NCBI GenBank assembly: GCA_026075535.2
Contig: AP026549.1
Location: forward strand, 2,480,001-2,544,000
Direction: 5' to 3'
From: Tricholoma matsutake
Taxonomy: Eukaryota; Basidiomycota; Agaricomycetes; Agaricales; Tricholomataceae
DNA length: 64,000 bases
The position numbers and the translations under genes are program-made. Positions 33,248-46,854 of this stretch are shown one piece after another (position 1 is the first letter of the stretch; the number at the start of each line of letters is the position of its first letter). Under the pieces are notes generated by a model. The model worked only from the letters and a program-made list of their open reading frames with translations, was not told the origin of the DNA and ran no database searches.

Positions 33248-35403
33248 AGGGACTCGGACTCGGAACATTGAACGCCAAAAGCGCCACAATCCAACACATT
33301 AGTAATGAGTTTGTAGTTTGTAGGATCCAATTCTCACTATAATTACTTATCTGTACATAAATAAGAAGACACTGATATTTTGACCACAATCTCAGTCACT
33401 CGTAACACTACCCAAACCTAGCAGTACCAGGACCCTGATGTTCTGTCAAAAGTTGACGTGTTCTAACCATATCCTGACCTGGCCCTGCTTGTGCACTGTA
33501 TGCTATTCCCACTAACACTGACAGCAACTGCACAGCTGATAGCCCTTGTCAAAATTTCCAGCAGAATAACTACAGCCCCCAATGCTTACACCAGCAGTGC
33601 AATGACCAGTGATGACAAGAACCATGACAACATCAATGGGATGAGGAGATGATGATAGAAGCTGTGCTAACACATTGAGAAACACATAATAAGATTGGTT
33701 TGTACTGTAGATACTGTTCTCGATCACCGATCACTGAAAGAATAAAATGTTGGCGATGAAACTGAACTTGTAGAGGTAACCACACTGGGATGTGCAGCAA
33801 GAGTCCTCAATGCATTTCAAAACAATAGAAGAGTTCATTCACCTTCATGCCGCCCATAAATGGCATCAATACTTACATCTACAGCATACGTTCATTGATG
33901 GTGATAAGAAATCGAGCGATATATACAAATCAGATTGATGTCAAAATGCTTGGTCTACAGAACTCAGCTCTTGAATGCGCCTATTGGCAAGGCTCCATTC
34001 TCCACAATCTTCACTTCTCTACAATCTTGACCATGGGTTTCTGATTGACCAAACTGTCTTCAGCAGGAAGATTATTGAAAACGATGTCATTCATTGCTGA
34101 CATGAAACTGACAGTCTTGGACTTGAGTGCTGAGATGAGAACCAATAAAAGATCTTGAGCGGATACAGGGTTTGTGATCTGCGCAGCAATACTATTATTC
34201 AAACACTATATCAGTGAGAAGATAAAAAAAAAACATTCTGATCATGATGCAGGAACCGCGGTGTAACTCACAGGTAAGTCGAGACAATGTCAGAGCCAGT
34301 AGAACAATCAGGATATACCGTGAGTGCTCGTAGTCAGGAATGCATTCCACGTGTGGAGATGCATCTTAGCAAGGTGTGGATAACCGACTTTTTTTCCCTC
34401 CGACTTGGTCTTTTCAGCAAAAGAAATGGGAGGAGAACCAAAGAAATTCAGTGCGAGGAAGACAGATTGCTGGTAAAAAAATTCAATGAGAGACGGGTTT
34501 ACTGGAACCATATTGAAGATGCTGTCCAGGACTATAACACAGTTTGTTGTACACTGGATGGAAAGTGCAAAGGGAGCGACAGAGTGCGGCACTTTCAGAG
34601 ACTAAGAGTCTGAAGCCCAGTACAGCGCAGCGAGTAGTGGTGGCATTGGTGTATATCATATGATTGGTCAGTCATTTTTGCAGTTCATGCCAAGAGGGCA
34701 GACATCATATGAAAGCCCCGAGTCAGTTGGCAGTGCCATTGGCAGAGAAGAAGTCTGGCTTGCAACATCAGAATATAAGTGAGCAATGATTGGGCAGCAT
34801 GGATGAGACCGCGTGGTATATCATGCATTGGGGTGAATGGGGGGATCATGCGCTTGACATGGGTTGAATCATTCGAAATGGACAGTCCGTATTCTGCATG
34901 GACCCTGGCTTTCATATTGGGAGACGTTGATTTCTCTGGACTGGCCGTCGTGAACTTGCGAGCAGACTCCTATCACACAACAGATTTTTATATATAGAAA
35001 CATATGGCAATAAAGCAATGGAATACGCACTGCTGCAGCCAGTGGGATTCTAGGGCGTGATGGCTCGCTGCGGCCCAGTGGTCGAAAATAGCCAGGATGG
35101 CCAGAGCGATGCATGCCCCTGCGATAGCACCCAGTGACATAGAGCACCACATCTCAAAGAAAAGGTTTAGGCCAAGTCTTCCTCCTCCCTGGTTCTTCTT
35201 TCCAGATAGGGTCTTCTTTCTCAGTTGTGTCTACTAAGAGACAAACATGGTTGAGTTGAGCATTGCAAGAAAATTCATAGATATTTGTATTTGTTGTCCC
35301 AGAACAGTCCAATTTTCGGGTGTTGCATAGCCTTTCCAAGTGCCCTCACACACTCCACTGGATCCGCAAACCACGCCTTGACTGGGTCAGGCCATGGCCA
35401 GAT
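33248..35403. other. No gene recognised
   Basis: One frame of 109 codons at 34287-34613 is basic and polar (RLGLFSKRNGRRTKEIQCEE) but lacks any motif or clear neighbours. The rest is AT-rich with short accidental frames. Confidence 0.4.
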
Positions 35404-36497
35404 GGTGGCTCATGTTTTATCTTTTATACCCTACCTGACGTCACTAGCAACAACACCTTGGGACATCATCAAGCTCAATGACGGTAAGGCTTTCTTATCA
35501 GTCAAAAGTGTGATTGTAATTGATTATTTGTACAGGGTACTCAATTCCAAGCATTGCATGCATAATTAGTGTCAAGGTCACTTCAAACAAAAGTACAACC
35601 TTGAAACTTCCCTCAGATGTAGGTTTAGAACATGGAAGATGGGAAATGGATAAGAATTGATCGACCAGGTGGACCATGCGATCTCTGTCGACTTCAACCA
35701 CACAAGCTGCTAATCTGTTCTTTATTGTACAGATACAGCCCAGGCATACAGAAATGAGGCTAAAGCTGGGACTGCCATCCATGAGAGTGGCCTTGCGCAG
35801 CATGAGAACTTCATCACAACTAAATATTCTGATTTGGATGGTCTGGACATCCGATCTGGATGTCCCTACCTCGATCAATAACAGCTTGAAGAAAATAAGT
35901 ATTTTACTCAACCATTCACTCATCATTTCACTGCCACACCATTTTCTGCAGCTTGAAGTGACATCTATCTTGATCCAATGACCACAGCAATGTTCACATT
36001 CTACATGTTCTTTGCCACCTTGACTTTCTTCCAGGCAATCCATGCACTGACCACACTGAGAAAGAGATCATTGGAAAACTTTCCATGAAGAATGCTATAC
36101 ATCACTATCTTACTCCTAGCCACTCTCACACTGAGTGCAGTGTACTCCCTCTCCGCCGTCTATGAGTCGCAAGCATTCAAGATCACTTTGATGTCCATCA
36201 ATTTTGTGATGATGAATGGAATGATAAGGTTTCTCCATGCCCTTGTACATGTGCTCCTCTATGCGGGGATATTGTCACTCCTTGACTACCACTACACATT
36301 CCAATTGTTGCAATGCAGGCTGTAGTACTCAATAATGATACAACTCAAACACAGTCCCATCACCACAAACAAATCCTGGTGGACCTTTGGATGCCTCGCT
36401 CAAAAGCATTGTGGACAGACTCGACGTTGCAGCCAATCAGGTACTCCTTGCATGGGTGAAGGCCAAAGAGGTGGTCATCATCATGTAAGTGCAAGCA
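35404..36497 (+). pseudogene. Aldo/keto reductase, fragmentary
   Basis: Exon 1 ends TPWDIIKLNDG at 35483 and a 52-bp intron (35484-35535, GTAAGG...TACAG) follows. The next coding begins GYSIPSIA. Further pieces are TWKMGNG and ELIDQVDHAISVDFNH near 35630-35705, then DTAQAYRNEAKAGTAIHESG and FITTKYSDLDGLDIR at about 35735-35860, and the C-terminal GGPLDASLKSIVDRLDVAAN plus QVLLAWVKAKEVVII at about 36385-36490. These match the order of fungal AKR enzymes, NADPH-dependent carbonyl reductases. The catalytic Tyr is recognisable in the DTAQAYRNE box, but the FGTW motif, the middle (lid to HPY region) and several splice sites are damaged. A TAA lies after TWKMGNG. It is a dead copy. Confidence 0.7.
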
Positions 36498-38279
36498 CAA
36501 TCACTTGATCATTGAATCATTTTTTAAAGTCCTTCTGTCTGTGCAGTGCACATGCTCTGGTTGTTGAAAGAAAAACACCCTTGTGATCAAGACATTTCAA
36601 ACATGTCCTAAACAGTTAGACATTTCTAAGACTCTGCCTTATCTGGTGGCTGACCTATCTGGTGACTAATCTACTTGGGATGACAAGTACGTTCATGGAG
36701 GATGTAGCGCCAGCTGCAGATTTTCAAAGTGTATTGGTCAGGTTGCCGCAGGTGTTGCTAATGATGGTTTCATGTATCCTTTCGCAGGACTGTTCATATG
36801 TTATTCGTTCATCTGCCTGAGTTGAACATTTGGCTGAATCGCCAAGAGTCAGGCACTGTGGCCATCAATTTTTCATTTAATTTAGAAACCATGGTTATGT
36901 GTTCCCAGAGACTTATATTTGTGCTGAATTGTCCTGTACCCGTGTCCTCCTCCCCCTGCCTGCCCCCCATGCCGAAAATCGCCAAGAAAGCTACAAGGTA
37001 TGTTTTTGCTCTGGTGCTGCGCCATGAATAACACATTGAGGTTCATGAATTGTAGGAGAGAAGCGACTATGTCAAGCCATCGAAAGTATGTCTGCCGTCA
37101 CCTGAAGCATGCTTATAAAATAATATCATCGTGCAGAGTCGATTTTGACTTGGCGGCATATATATTTTATTGTTTTCTTTGCCTTTTTTGGTAGCTAATC
37201 CATTTGGTAGAATGGTTAATAATGAGCTGGGACTTGTTCCAAGGTAAGCATATCCATCTTCCATTATGTGCAGATCGCTGATTTAATAACTTAGCCCAAT
37301 GTATTCCAAGAAACGTAAAGTGAGAGTGGTGGTCTCTAGTTCACCCAAAGTGTCTGTTTTTCCCCCCATCTTTGAGTAACAATCTGATGTGTTACCTGCA
37401 GTGAACTTGTCAAATCGATGCCAATCCAAATCAAGGTGCCCAAAGGATCAGTGCTGAAGCTGCTCGGAGGTCTGCAAGCTATGCAAAGCAATTTGATGTG
37501 CATTGTTGATTTATCCACGATGCTTAGGATTAAGCCAAAGAGTGTCAACTTAGTTCAAATCTGGACAACCTTGCCCAACCTTCAGGCAATGATAAGCCAG
37601 CTTACAAAACCAGGGCATCAGCATCTGTTTTTTGTTGGTATGCATCATGTTCAAGCGCTAATATAAAGCATAGAGATCTGCTGGCGTCCTGTCCAAAGTG
37701 ACTGCTCATCCATCTCCTCATTGTCTTTTCTGACTATTAACAGGAGAGTAAGGGTTAAGACTGAAAAGGCAGCAGCTGCAAGGTAGCCAAAAAAAAATCA
37801 TAGGCACCCTTGACTGATTTTTTTTTCCTGAGTGTGCTGGATGCCCAATCACTTCAAAAGAAAGCTGAGGCTACAAGTTATGATTCAACTTTACTGTACG
37901 TGGCTCATGCTATTGTTACCCTGTTTGTATTGATTGTCGCAGTACATTTGCAAGCAATGCAACACCTCCCTTATCTGGTGCTTCGGATGACATGCCTGCG
38001 GTAGAGGAGTAGGGTTTCGTCATAATATGTATTTAGGCCTCCTGTTTGCTGACACGGTTTTCAGTCTTATTGCCTTCATCAAAAATGCGAAAATTCAGCT
38101 TCAGAAAGCTGCAGTGAAAGATAGCAGTTTGTGAGTGGACCAGTCACGAGTCACCATAGTCTCTGTTACTCAGTGAATGTTATCTCACACAGAAGTTATG
38201 ATGTGGAGAATACACTGAATGTGCCTGTTCAGTGCATGGTCGCAAAATTCATACAGTTGCTTCACTTAAATCCCATGCA
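36498..38279 (+). other. Broken small exons of an unrecognised gene
   Basis: Several donor and acceptor-like signals flank short protein-like pieces, such as PVPVSSSPCLPPMPKIAKKA (about 36940-37000) and EAARRSASYAKQFD (about 37455-37500). No continuous model can be built. They may be upstream parts of the pseudogene at 38280-39654. Confidence 0.3.
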
Positions 38280-39654
38280 GGCCCCATGTCTTGATGAATT
38301 ATACTGAATCAAAGGCTGCTTTGCTGATGTTGGCACCAGAGGATTGGCATGGAGAGGCAAGGATTGACACAGGATGGGAAAACATCGAGCATCTCACATT
38401 ACCAGAGGTTGAACAGTGAGTTTCGAATACTGACTTTTTCTGGGCTACTCATTGCATTACATAAGGCCATTGATTGAGGATTATAACATGAAGACATCAG
38501 GGTCTTCCACAACTGTGAACAAAGATGACAGCTACATGGTCATGATAGAAGGCTTGCAAGATCCGTTGTTAAGATCAATATATAAAGATTTACCTCCCCT
38601 TCTGTATGTCGAAATCAGCTAACACATATACATTGATTGATGTTGAATTGCTAGGCACCTATGTGATGTTAAGCCTTTTGTGGTGACCGATGTTTCCAGC
38701 TGCTCATGTTTCACTGATGTTTGTGCTCAGATTAGTGCACAGGAAATATGGTGCATAACTTCCATTTGTCTTTCGGAGCAATGTCATTGTTTATAACACT
38801 AAACACATCGGCAGCACACTCCTCAGGGCTCTCAGATTTGTGAAGTTAGGCCAATACATTAACACAGCTCATGTTGACCCCAACGATATTTATGCCGACA
38901 ATGGATGTTTGAAGAACGTAGAAAGCAAGACTTTAACTATTGGTATTATGACTGGAATGACAACAGAGAGCTTCTTACTTGCTGGGGTCGATGGAGGTCC
39001 TCAGCACAACCCATGGATGGAACACCGCATCACAATTGCCCCATTTACTCAAGACATGTACAGAGACGTTTCAACCTGGGGTCTGGCCCTCAACTTTCAT
39101 GTCATTGGTGGTCTTTCATGTCATTGGTGGTCTTTCAACTATGCTAGGTTTCTCATTCACAACTCGTTCTGAAGGCTGCAGAGATGGGCAATATGGTCAG
39201 CATATATTTTGGACTAATAGTTTAATGCTAATAGTCTTTGTAGGTGCCACTGCTGTGTCCAACATGGCGTCTAGCTCCAAAATATTGGTGAGCGTCTCCT
39301 CGCCACTCTTGGCTAGATCGGCCACAAGTGGCTATCTGGCTTCCAAGGGGTTTTGTGATCACAGTGTGGTGTTTCTTTATGCTTATATCATGCTAAACTG
39401 ATGTCGCCTTTGTATGTCAGTCCCAATTTATGATGGACGCAACTCTCTCCAATATGCCTGCATTTAGTTTTTTGGATGCAGATTTCAGGTATCTGGGAAG
39501 TCGGCCATTGTACAATGAGAATCTAGAGGAAGTCCCTCTGCATGCTGTGGTTTCGGTTGGATACACCCTGGCCGCCTACATGAGCACCAACAGGCAGGCA
39601 CTATCTTCTAATGTTCAGTTTGTTATTGTACTGGCTGTTCCTGGTGATGAATAA
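38280..39654 (+). pseudogene. Unknown fungal protein family, decayed
   Basis: Readable pieces are YTESKAALLMLAPEDWHGEA with DTGWENIEHLTLPEVEQ (to about 38415), IEDYNMKTSGSSTTVNKDDS (about 38475-38600), HLCDVKPFVVTDVSSCSC (about 38656), RFVKLGQYINTAHVDPNDIY with YADNGCLKN (38835-38925), PWMEHRITIAPFTQDMYRDV (about 39010-39080) and FRYLGSRPLYNENLEEVPLH with VSVGYTLAAYMS (39484-39600). Short introns seem to separate them. The composition is like agaric multicopy hypothetical proteins. No catalytic motif is visible. An 18-bp tandem repeat (about 39098-39135) lies inside. Confidence 0.4.
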
Positions 39655-42401
39655 CTTCAAATTCACATTACTGTACATTAGGGCAATGGACGCTGAAATA
39701 TGCACACGAGCCATACAGACTTTGTACCAATATATTTTATTTTGAGTTAAAGGCACAGTGGGATATTGACTAGTAGCTAGCATGTATTGTGAGTTTGAGG
39801 CATCTCAGCATTCTAGAGTGTTTCATGTTTCAATTACATTTTGACTGGACTTCCTCAGTCACAAAAAAAAAGTTTCTATGTTCTTCATCGACTCCCTCTC
39901 GCACTCACACTCTACCTCCAGGATACAACATCAGAGTCTAAACAATGTGGCTGATTTTCATGTCACAGTTCTGCATCTAAAAGTGACACGAAAAAGTGAA
40001 AAGGGTGTGTTGAGTAACAGGATGATGGACAGACAGCAGATTTGAGCTCAAGCTATTCTCGATGCATGTATTATCTTTCCTTACAATGTCCTTGGCTTTC
40101 TTCTCAAGCAATGTGGTGAGCCCTAATGGGTAATGTGAAAGAAATAGAAGCTGGAGGGTCTCTTCAGGAATCAGTAGTATTGTGGATGGTATGTCAACAT
40201 GTGATGTTATCCAGGAGGGAAGAATTTCACCATTGTAAATACACACACCTCCACCACGTGAAGCATAACATTCAAGCCAGCTGCGCTTGCATCCTCAAAA
40301 TAGCAACAATCATCTCCAGTCATGGGATTTTCATGTAGATCTAACCCCACAATAAGCACTTCTTCCACTTTTTTTCATTCAACCTAGATATGCACTGCAT
40401 CAGTTAAAACTAGATCCTACAAACAGTGAGCAGAATGAACTCACAAACACAAAAAAAATCCCAAAGAACAGAGAACATTAAATGTTGTGGATAATTTGCC
40501 AAGATGTACATTTTAAGCCTGCATTCAAACAGACTGTGGACTTCATCAAGGGCAATTACAGCTCTTGCTGCGTCTATGTATCTGATACGTGTTTCATTAA
40601 CTCGACTATATCTCTTTATGTTTAGAATTCGAATACAGACCTCAATTACGTTCACTCTGTACTTATTTTTGGTCTGAGTGCTCGAGGTCACATGTCTATG
40701 CAATCACAATTCCAAGATAAACAATTTTCAATGACTATCCTGTTTTCTACCACAACACAAATCACAAATAGCTCAATATGATAATATATCTTGTCTTTTT
40801 ATTGCTTATTTTATCATTGATGGTTGGCCGTGCTCCGCTGGCAAGTCGCTGTTGTCTATGTATTGATCCACTTAGGTGTGTTGTTTTGCTTATTGTGCCT
40901 GACATTATCTGGACTGATGACTTGTTGCTGACCCCTGTCAGTAACTCAAAAGAAGTTGGATGGTCTTCTTCACCGACAGACAGCAATAGGATATTTATTT
41001 GTTTGTTATGGAGCTTGCTGTTCGTCATCTCTCACTTGGTTCTTATCATGAAGCCTCATGATGTCACTGGTACAGAGCCGACCACAGTGTCTCAAGCAAT
41101 GCCCAGAAACATCAACCTGAGGTTGCACTGGAGTTTCAAGAATGTGTGCTGAATGTTTTCCGGTGTGACAAGTTTGCTTGAACATATTTACTCTACTAAA
41201 GAAAATCATCTTAGAGTTGGCTCACTCTGCAAAGGTATTTCCATTATACTTGGCTGTGCACAGGCACCTCCTTGGTGTTCTGTTTCAATATAATATGTGT
41301 GCTCATACTTTTTATGTTTGTAATCAATGTAGAAGTTGGTGGTAATCCTTTGCTGACAAACAGCATTCAAGGATCTTGCTGCCTGTTCTCACATACCTTG
41401 GGGGTTAGTTATTCCTCTTTAATTTTTTCTTATTTTTAACAGACTCCAATTATTCTACACATGGAACTGATATTAATAATTCTTCTAGTTGCAGCACCTG
41501 AGTCTATCAAGTGACAAGTACATTAGGAGAACAGGAGATGATACAGTGTACTTCAATGTATGGCATACTTACTTTCATCTCAGATGAAAACTGACTGATT
41601 AGGTCTCTTTCCAGCACTGAAGTTGACTATAACATTAGTCCCACTGTGGTAAATCATACCTCACTATTTTCTACACATTCTATTTTGAGGTAAGCCACAA
41701 ATGCTACTCCTACAACTGTTTTACTAACAAATACTTATGTTAATGTTGCAACAGACAAGAATATATTCACATTGGAACTCTAACTAATAGCCCTGCATTT
41801 TTAAGCATTGTGGACACAGTCCATATTCTACTATTTGTGGACACAGTTCATATCCATGTCATATATTTACAAGATCACACCTTGGTAAATCAACAGCATA
41901 CATCCAACTTGACTAATAGTTTCTGTAATATCTTCCATTCATGCTCTTTTCGACTACAACCAATTATTGCTAGATTTGTTATCCTTCTTCAGAATTCTCA
42001 CACCTCAATTACTCTTGAAAAGATAACATCTTCTCAACAGTACTGGAGGCTGCTGTATTGTTCCTTTCCTGCTGCTTTCAAATGGTTTTTATTTACACAA
42101 CATTTCACATATAACAATCCACAGATGCACATTCTTGGGTTAATAAGACAACAAAGGCATAACACAATGAGAAAACATGACTATCTTTGCATTACTCTTG
42201 CCTCTCTGCAAACTAAAATTAGAAAAATATATAAGCATTTGAGTTGTGTTAAGCAAAGAGATAATCAACTGCAAATATTGGTCATGCAACATGCAGTCAT
42301 GCAGCTATATGAATGTAATTTATCTCACTGGATTATTCCATTGATAAAGATCTTGACAGTTTGTGGATATTTAGCTTTGACGTTCAAGAAGAAATTTAAA
42401 A
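39655..42401. other. No gene recognised; AT-rich DNA upstream of the Helitron
   Basis: Only short frames occur. A long frame open from 41810 joins the Helitron coding region, but its first 600 bases look AT-biased and non-conserved, so I treat them as non-coding or leader. Confidence 0.45.
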
Positions 42402-45400
42402 TGTCCACTTACTTCAAAACCTTTCTGATTGACTACTTGCTGAGCTTCACAAATACTCAGCCTCCTTCTGTTTATTCAAATGTTAGTAAGACAGGAGTGA
42501 CTGGAGGAGGTAGACCAGCTGTATTTCCAGGAAAAATACTACAGATGTATAGCATAGCAGAGTATGAAACTGATTGGAAACATGGCTTTCATTTCATTGA
42601 TCATGTTGATAGTGCAGAGTCATGTATGTATCCTACATCAGCAGGTTTTGTTCATGTAAATTTACCACTACAGCAGTTGGTTCCTATGCTTTCCAACCAG
42701 AACATATTTAAAATTGCTAGAATTCATAAAATGCAAATCAAATCTCATGCCTCTAAGCCAGCCATTTTTCAAAAATTTGAGTTTCACAACTGTGTGGCCT
42801 GTAACCTATACTTTTCTGTCTTTAAACTAGCTGTCACCTGTGCTACAAGTGACCCTCCCAAAAAAAAGGCAAATAAAAACCAGAGCACAAAAGATCCTTA
42901 TTATGAAAAAGAGATTCTGGAACCAAAAACACCATTTCCTCCTGCACCACTGAAGGAAGGATTAGTTCATCAAGTCATTAATGGTTTTTGCAAGGATTCA
43001 CATCCTGCAACACTGCAAGAAGCAGGATGTTCTGTTTGTGGTGAACTTGTTTCTGTAAGCAAACTGTCAAGATTAAATGCTGTAAAAAATCTTTTGCATA
43101 TTTTAGCTGTTAAAGGTGTTACAAGAAAGGAGCATCATAAAATAACAGATGAAATTGAAGAGAACAAAGGCCCTGTACTGAACAGTCATTCAGACCAAAT
43201 ATGTGAAAACTGTAGATGTTGCCTTCAGAGCAACAACATTCCTCCTCATGCGTTGGCCAATGGACTATGGATAGGTGACTGTCCTCCTCAGTTGTCTAGT
43301 TTAAGATTTATAGAAAAATTGTTGATACAGCAAGTATGAGTAAATGGTTGCTTTATCCAAGTAGCTTCTTCAGGCCTCAGGCAAATGGTCTCCCATGTAA
43401 TAGCATTTGAATCTCCAGTACCAAAGATTTATAACATGCTTCCTCCTCCAATAGAAGACCTAGATGAGGTACTTGCAATTCTATTTACTGGCCCTTGTAA
43501 ACCTTCACAAAAAGACATCAGCCACACTCCTCTGCTTATACGAAGACAGCAAGTGCTGCAGGCTTTAGAATGGCTGAAATTAAACCATAGAGACTATGCT
43601 GATTTGACAATCTCATATGATGAACTGAATAAATATCCTGAAAATATGCCTCCTGTCTCAATTGAATACAAGAAAGTCTTGTCAAACAAGATACCAGAGG
43701 CAACAAGTATTTTTGATTCAGCAGCTGATGATGGAGTACAAGATGGAGACTGTCCTTTTGTTGTTTACGGAATTACTGGAGAACAGTTTGTAACTAAAAC
43801 TGTTGCTGCACATAAAGGAATTGCACTGCAACATTGGAACAACAATGGGGCAGCACTGTCGGTTAGCCATGCATCAGAATGTCAATCAATTTATAATAAT
43901 CCAAATTTGTATCCTCAGATCTTTCCTTGGCTATTCCCATATGGTCTTGGTGGCATTGGGACAACACCCCTATCTGATAAGGCACATAAGTGTTATCTTT
44001 TATTGTATCATGACAAAAGATTTCAAATTGATGTTAGCTTTCCTTTTGTTGCCTTTAGTCATGAGCAGATTAAATCTGCTACTACTGGTGGTTTTTTGCT
44101 TGCAGAGACTGCAAAATTTAATGATATTGCAAGACAACTGCTGAGTGTAAACCAGGAGACTCTACAACACATTGCAACATGAATGTCAGAAGGAGAAATA
44201 GTGCACCCTGCAAATGAGAATGAGGAGTTGTGCTTCCAAGTAATAAGAGATTTAGATCATGTTAGTGGAAAAGTAAAAGGCTCAATGACAAGTAAAAAAT
44301 ATATGAGAAATGAGCTATGGTCTCTCATGACATATATGAGTGCTCCTTTATGGTATTTTACAATTTCTCCTGTAGACAGTAAACACCCTATTTGCTTGTA
44401 CTATGTGGACACCAAAGAGTCATTTGATCCATTTATTTGTGTACCAGATGATATATTTAGACTGATTGCTAACAATCCTGTTGCTGGGGCACGTTTTTTT
44501 TCATTTCATGATACAGATGTTTATCAAACATGTCATAGGGGTGAATTCAACACACAATGGCTTGTATGGTGAAACATCTGCATATTATGGTACAGTAGAA
44601 CAGCAAGGAAGACTCACTTTACATTTGCATATGCTGCTTTGGATAAAAGGAGCTGTTGCTCCAGAGGAAATCTGATGCCGCATCAGAGATCCAAATTCAC
44701 TTTTTGGTGAGAGTCTAATCAAATACTTGGAAAGTTGTCATGCTGGAGAGTTTATGACAGGACCAAAACAAATAGTGGAGAAAAATGTTGACTTGAAGAT
44801 GGAGTCTGAAAAATATGAGGATCCAACAGAAACTATTTCAATCCCTGCACCTTCACAATGTAATGCAAAAAATTGCAATACTTGTGATAATTGCACCACA
44901 TTGGCTTTATGGACCAAAGATTATTATGAGACAGTAGATGATCTCCTTTTAAAATCAAATATTCATACTTGCACAACCAATAGAAATAAAGATGGTTCCC
45001 CAAATAAATTGCGATTGTTTAGACAAAATTTGGCAGAAATGCAAAGCACACTTTACAAGGCCACTGTTTCAGCATACAAAAATTGACAGAGTGACTGGCA
45101 GTCTGGACTTTAAAAAAAAAGAGTCAATGCTCAACACATTCACATATGCTATTACATATTTATTTAGATGCAATACAGATGTTACTAGTTTACACTCAGG
45201 AACTGCTATCAAAGCTGTGCTGCTATACATATCTAATTACATTACAAAGCCTGCCCTCAAAACTCATATTATTTTTGACACTGTCAGAAGCATATTCCAA
45301 AAGAACACAGAATTGATAGTAGGCAAAGAAGAGCAACATACAAAGGCTCGTCAACTAATAACCAAAATTGTTAACTGTTTGTCTGCAAAAATAGAAATGG

Positions 45401-45815
45401 GCTCACCCATGATATGTTTATATCTTTTAGGAGATCCAGACCATTATACCAATCATACCTTTGTTCCCTTTTATTGGCAATCATTTGTATCAAAGGCTCG
45501 AGCAGCGTGGTGTACTGATTCAGAACATTCCCAACATCCAACAGATGATGTGCCAGAAAAAGTAGCAATGCTTCGAAAACAGCAAAATATAGTAGGATTT
45601 TCCCCTGTGGATGACTACATCTTACATGCTCCTGAGATAGAAAATGTTTGTCAATATGACTGGGTATCTCGCTGCTAACATGTCAAGTCAAAAGTCAATA
45701 ACCAGACTCATGAATCAGTGTCCAATAATGTACCAGACAAAGAGACAGACTCTGAAACTGATGAAAAACATGAAAGAAATATTCACTCACATTCTACATT
45801 GAGAGACCTGCAGTG
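42402..45815 (+). pseudogene. Helitron-1: N-terminal and Rep half of a RepHel protein
   Basis: From an ATG at 42402 the frame gives the N-terminal segment typical of agaric Helitron proteins, with Cys pairs (CSVCGEL, CENCRCC) and ALANGLWIGDCPPQLSSLRF. The Helitron-like N domain follows (VYGITGEQF, YPQIFPWLFPYGLGGIGTTP). The HUH Rep motif is LHLHMLLW (His codons 44622-44630). The Y2 motif YISNY has its tyrosines at 45226 and 45238. RepHel proteins nick and join DNA during rolling-circle transposition. Lesions: TGA near 43337, 44180 and 44673, a frameshift near 44560, and another near 45000. It stops being recognisable after QYDWVSRC (45678) and a short acidic linker. The helicase is absent here. 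Confidence 0.88.
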
Positions 45816-46322
45816 ATTTTGAAATGGCTTGTCAACTTGCTGACTTGCTGCAGACTTTCTGCACTGATACCAGCTGGGAGTAACCTGGCCGCAGCAGGTA
45901 CAAGCAAGAACCAGGAATCTGTCCAAATGGCACTGATCCAAACAATTTGGTAGCAGAATAAATAACTGAGTAAAAAGACAGCTTATACATTGTGGAGCAA
46001 CTTCCATCACTTTTCACAAAGATGAGGAGTATGGCAGGATGTATGTTGTATGGAGCAGTGCAACATCCTGCATGGAACTATCACTAGATATGTACTACAT
46101 GACAAAACTCAGATTACATATTAGGAGATACTGAAAATTTGTACTTATTAATAAAATGCATGAACCATACCAAAAGGGAGGGGGGGGCCTTGGCAAGCAA
46201 GGTGACAGATTGTTCATGGGCTCCTCAGATGACACAATGTGTTGCTGATTTTGACTGAATAACTAAGAAGGATTGGAAGCTTGAGGACATCAATTGAGTA
46301 ACTTGTACAGACTTCTTCATAC
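45816..46322. other. No gene seen
   Basis: AT-rich spacer between the Helitron Rep half and a foldback element. The only low-complexity run is a G-tract near 46180. Confidence 0.5.
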
Positions 46323-46733
46323 TAAGATAGAGGAACTCCAATTACATCTAATGTCACATGTTATGACTTTGAACACACAAATTTTGAACAGCATAACTTA
46401 TAAGCACATTTGAAAAAATGTGTTTGCACCAAAGTCTTTGTATTTGCACAGGAGTTGTTATGGTGCAAACCAATCTTTTGCCAAGTGTTGTGTCAATGTG
46501 GCCCCTCTGAATGTCATGTGTATGCATTGTCTCCTGCATGAATTCTCAAAGATGCTGCCTCAACACAACACTTTGAAGAAAATTGGTTCTCACCAAGAAG
46601 ACTGATTTACAAATTTAAAGACTTTGGTGCAAGCCCTATTTCAAAAATGTACTCAGAAATTGTGCCATTCTCAAATTTGTAACTTCAGACTGAAACACAT
46701 GACATTAGATGTATTTGGAGTTCCATATCTCTA
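46323..46733. mobile_element. Foldback/MITE-like element with long imperfect inverted arms
   Basis: The left arm starts AGATAGAGGAACTCCAATTA and the right arm, reversed, reads GAGATATGGAACTCCAAATA. Similarity continues inward through ACATCTAATGTCA, TTTGCACCAAAGTCTTT and CCAA[T/C]..TT..AA.GTGTTGTGT toward the middle. The ends are next to TA on both sides. No coding sequence is inside. The arms are diverged, so it is old. Confidence 0.7.
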
Positions 46734-46854
46734 AACCTCCTAAGTTCACTAGAGTCAGAAGGCACTTTCTGCCACCAAACTTGAATTAATATCTTACACT
46801 CATGAATCTTCAACATGTCACCATGTTTGCCATCCTGCTGGGATAATGAGAAGA

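Noticed and set aside
35498..36043. 181-codon minus-strand frame as a gene
   Set aside because: It is the antisense shadow of the aldo/keto reductase relic on the plus strand.
39430..39654. Small intact gene of 74 codons
   Set aside because: The sequence reads as the last exon of the decayed family at 38280-39654, not as a separate gene.
40778..41152. Hydrophobic open frame as a membrane protein gene
   Set aside because: AT-rich, no conserved motif, no introns or neighbours that support it. A frame of this length is expected by chance.
41810..42401. Extra N-terminal domain of the Helitron protein
   Set aside because: The frame happens to be open but is AT-biased, lacks conserved motifs and precedes a plausible ATG at 42402.
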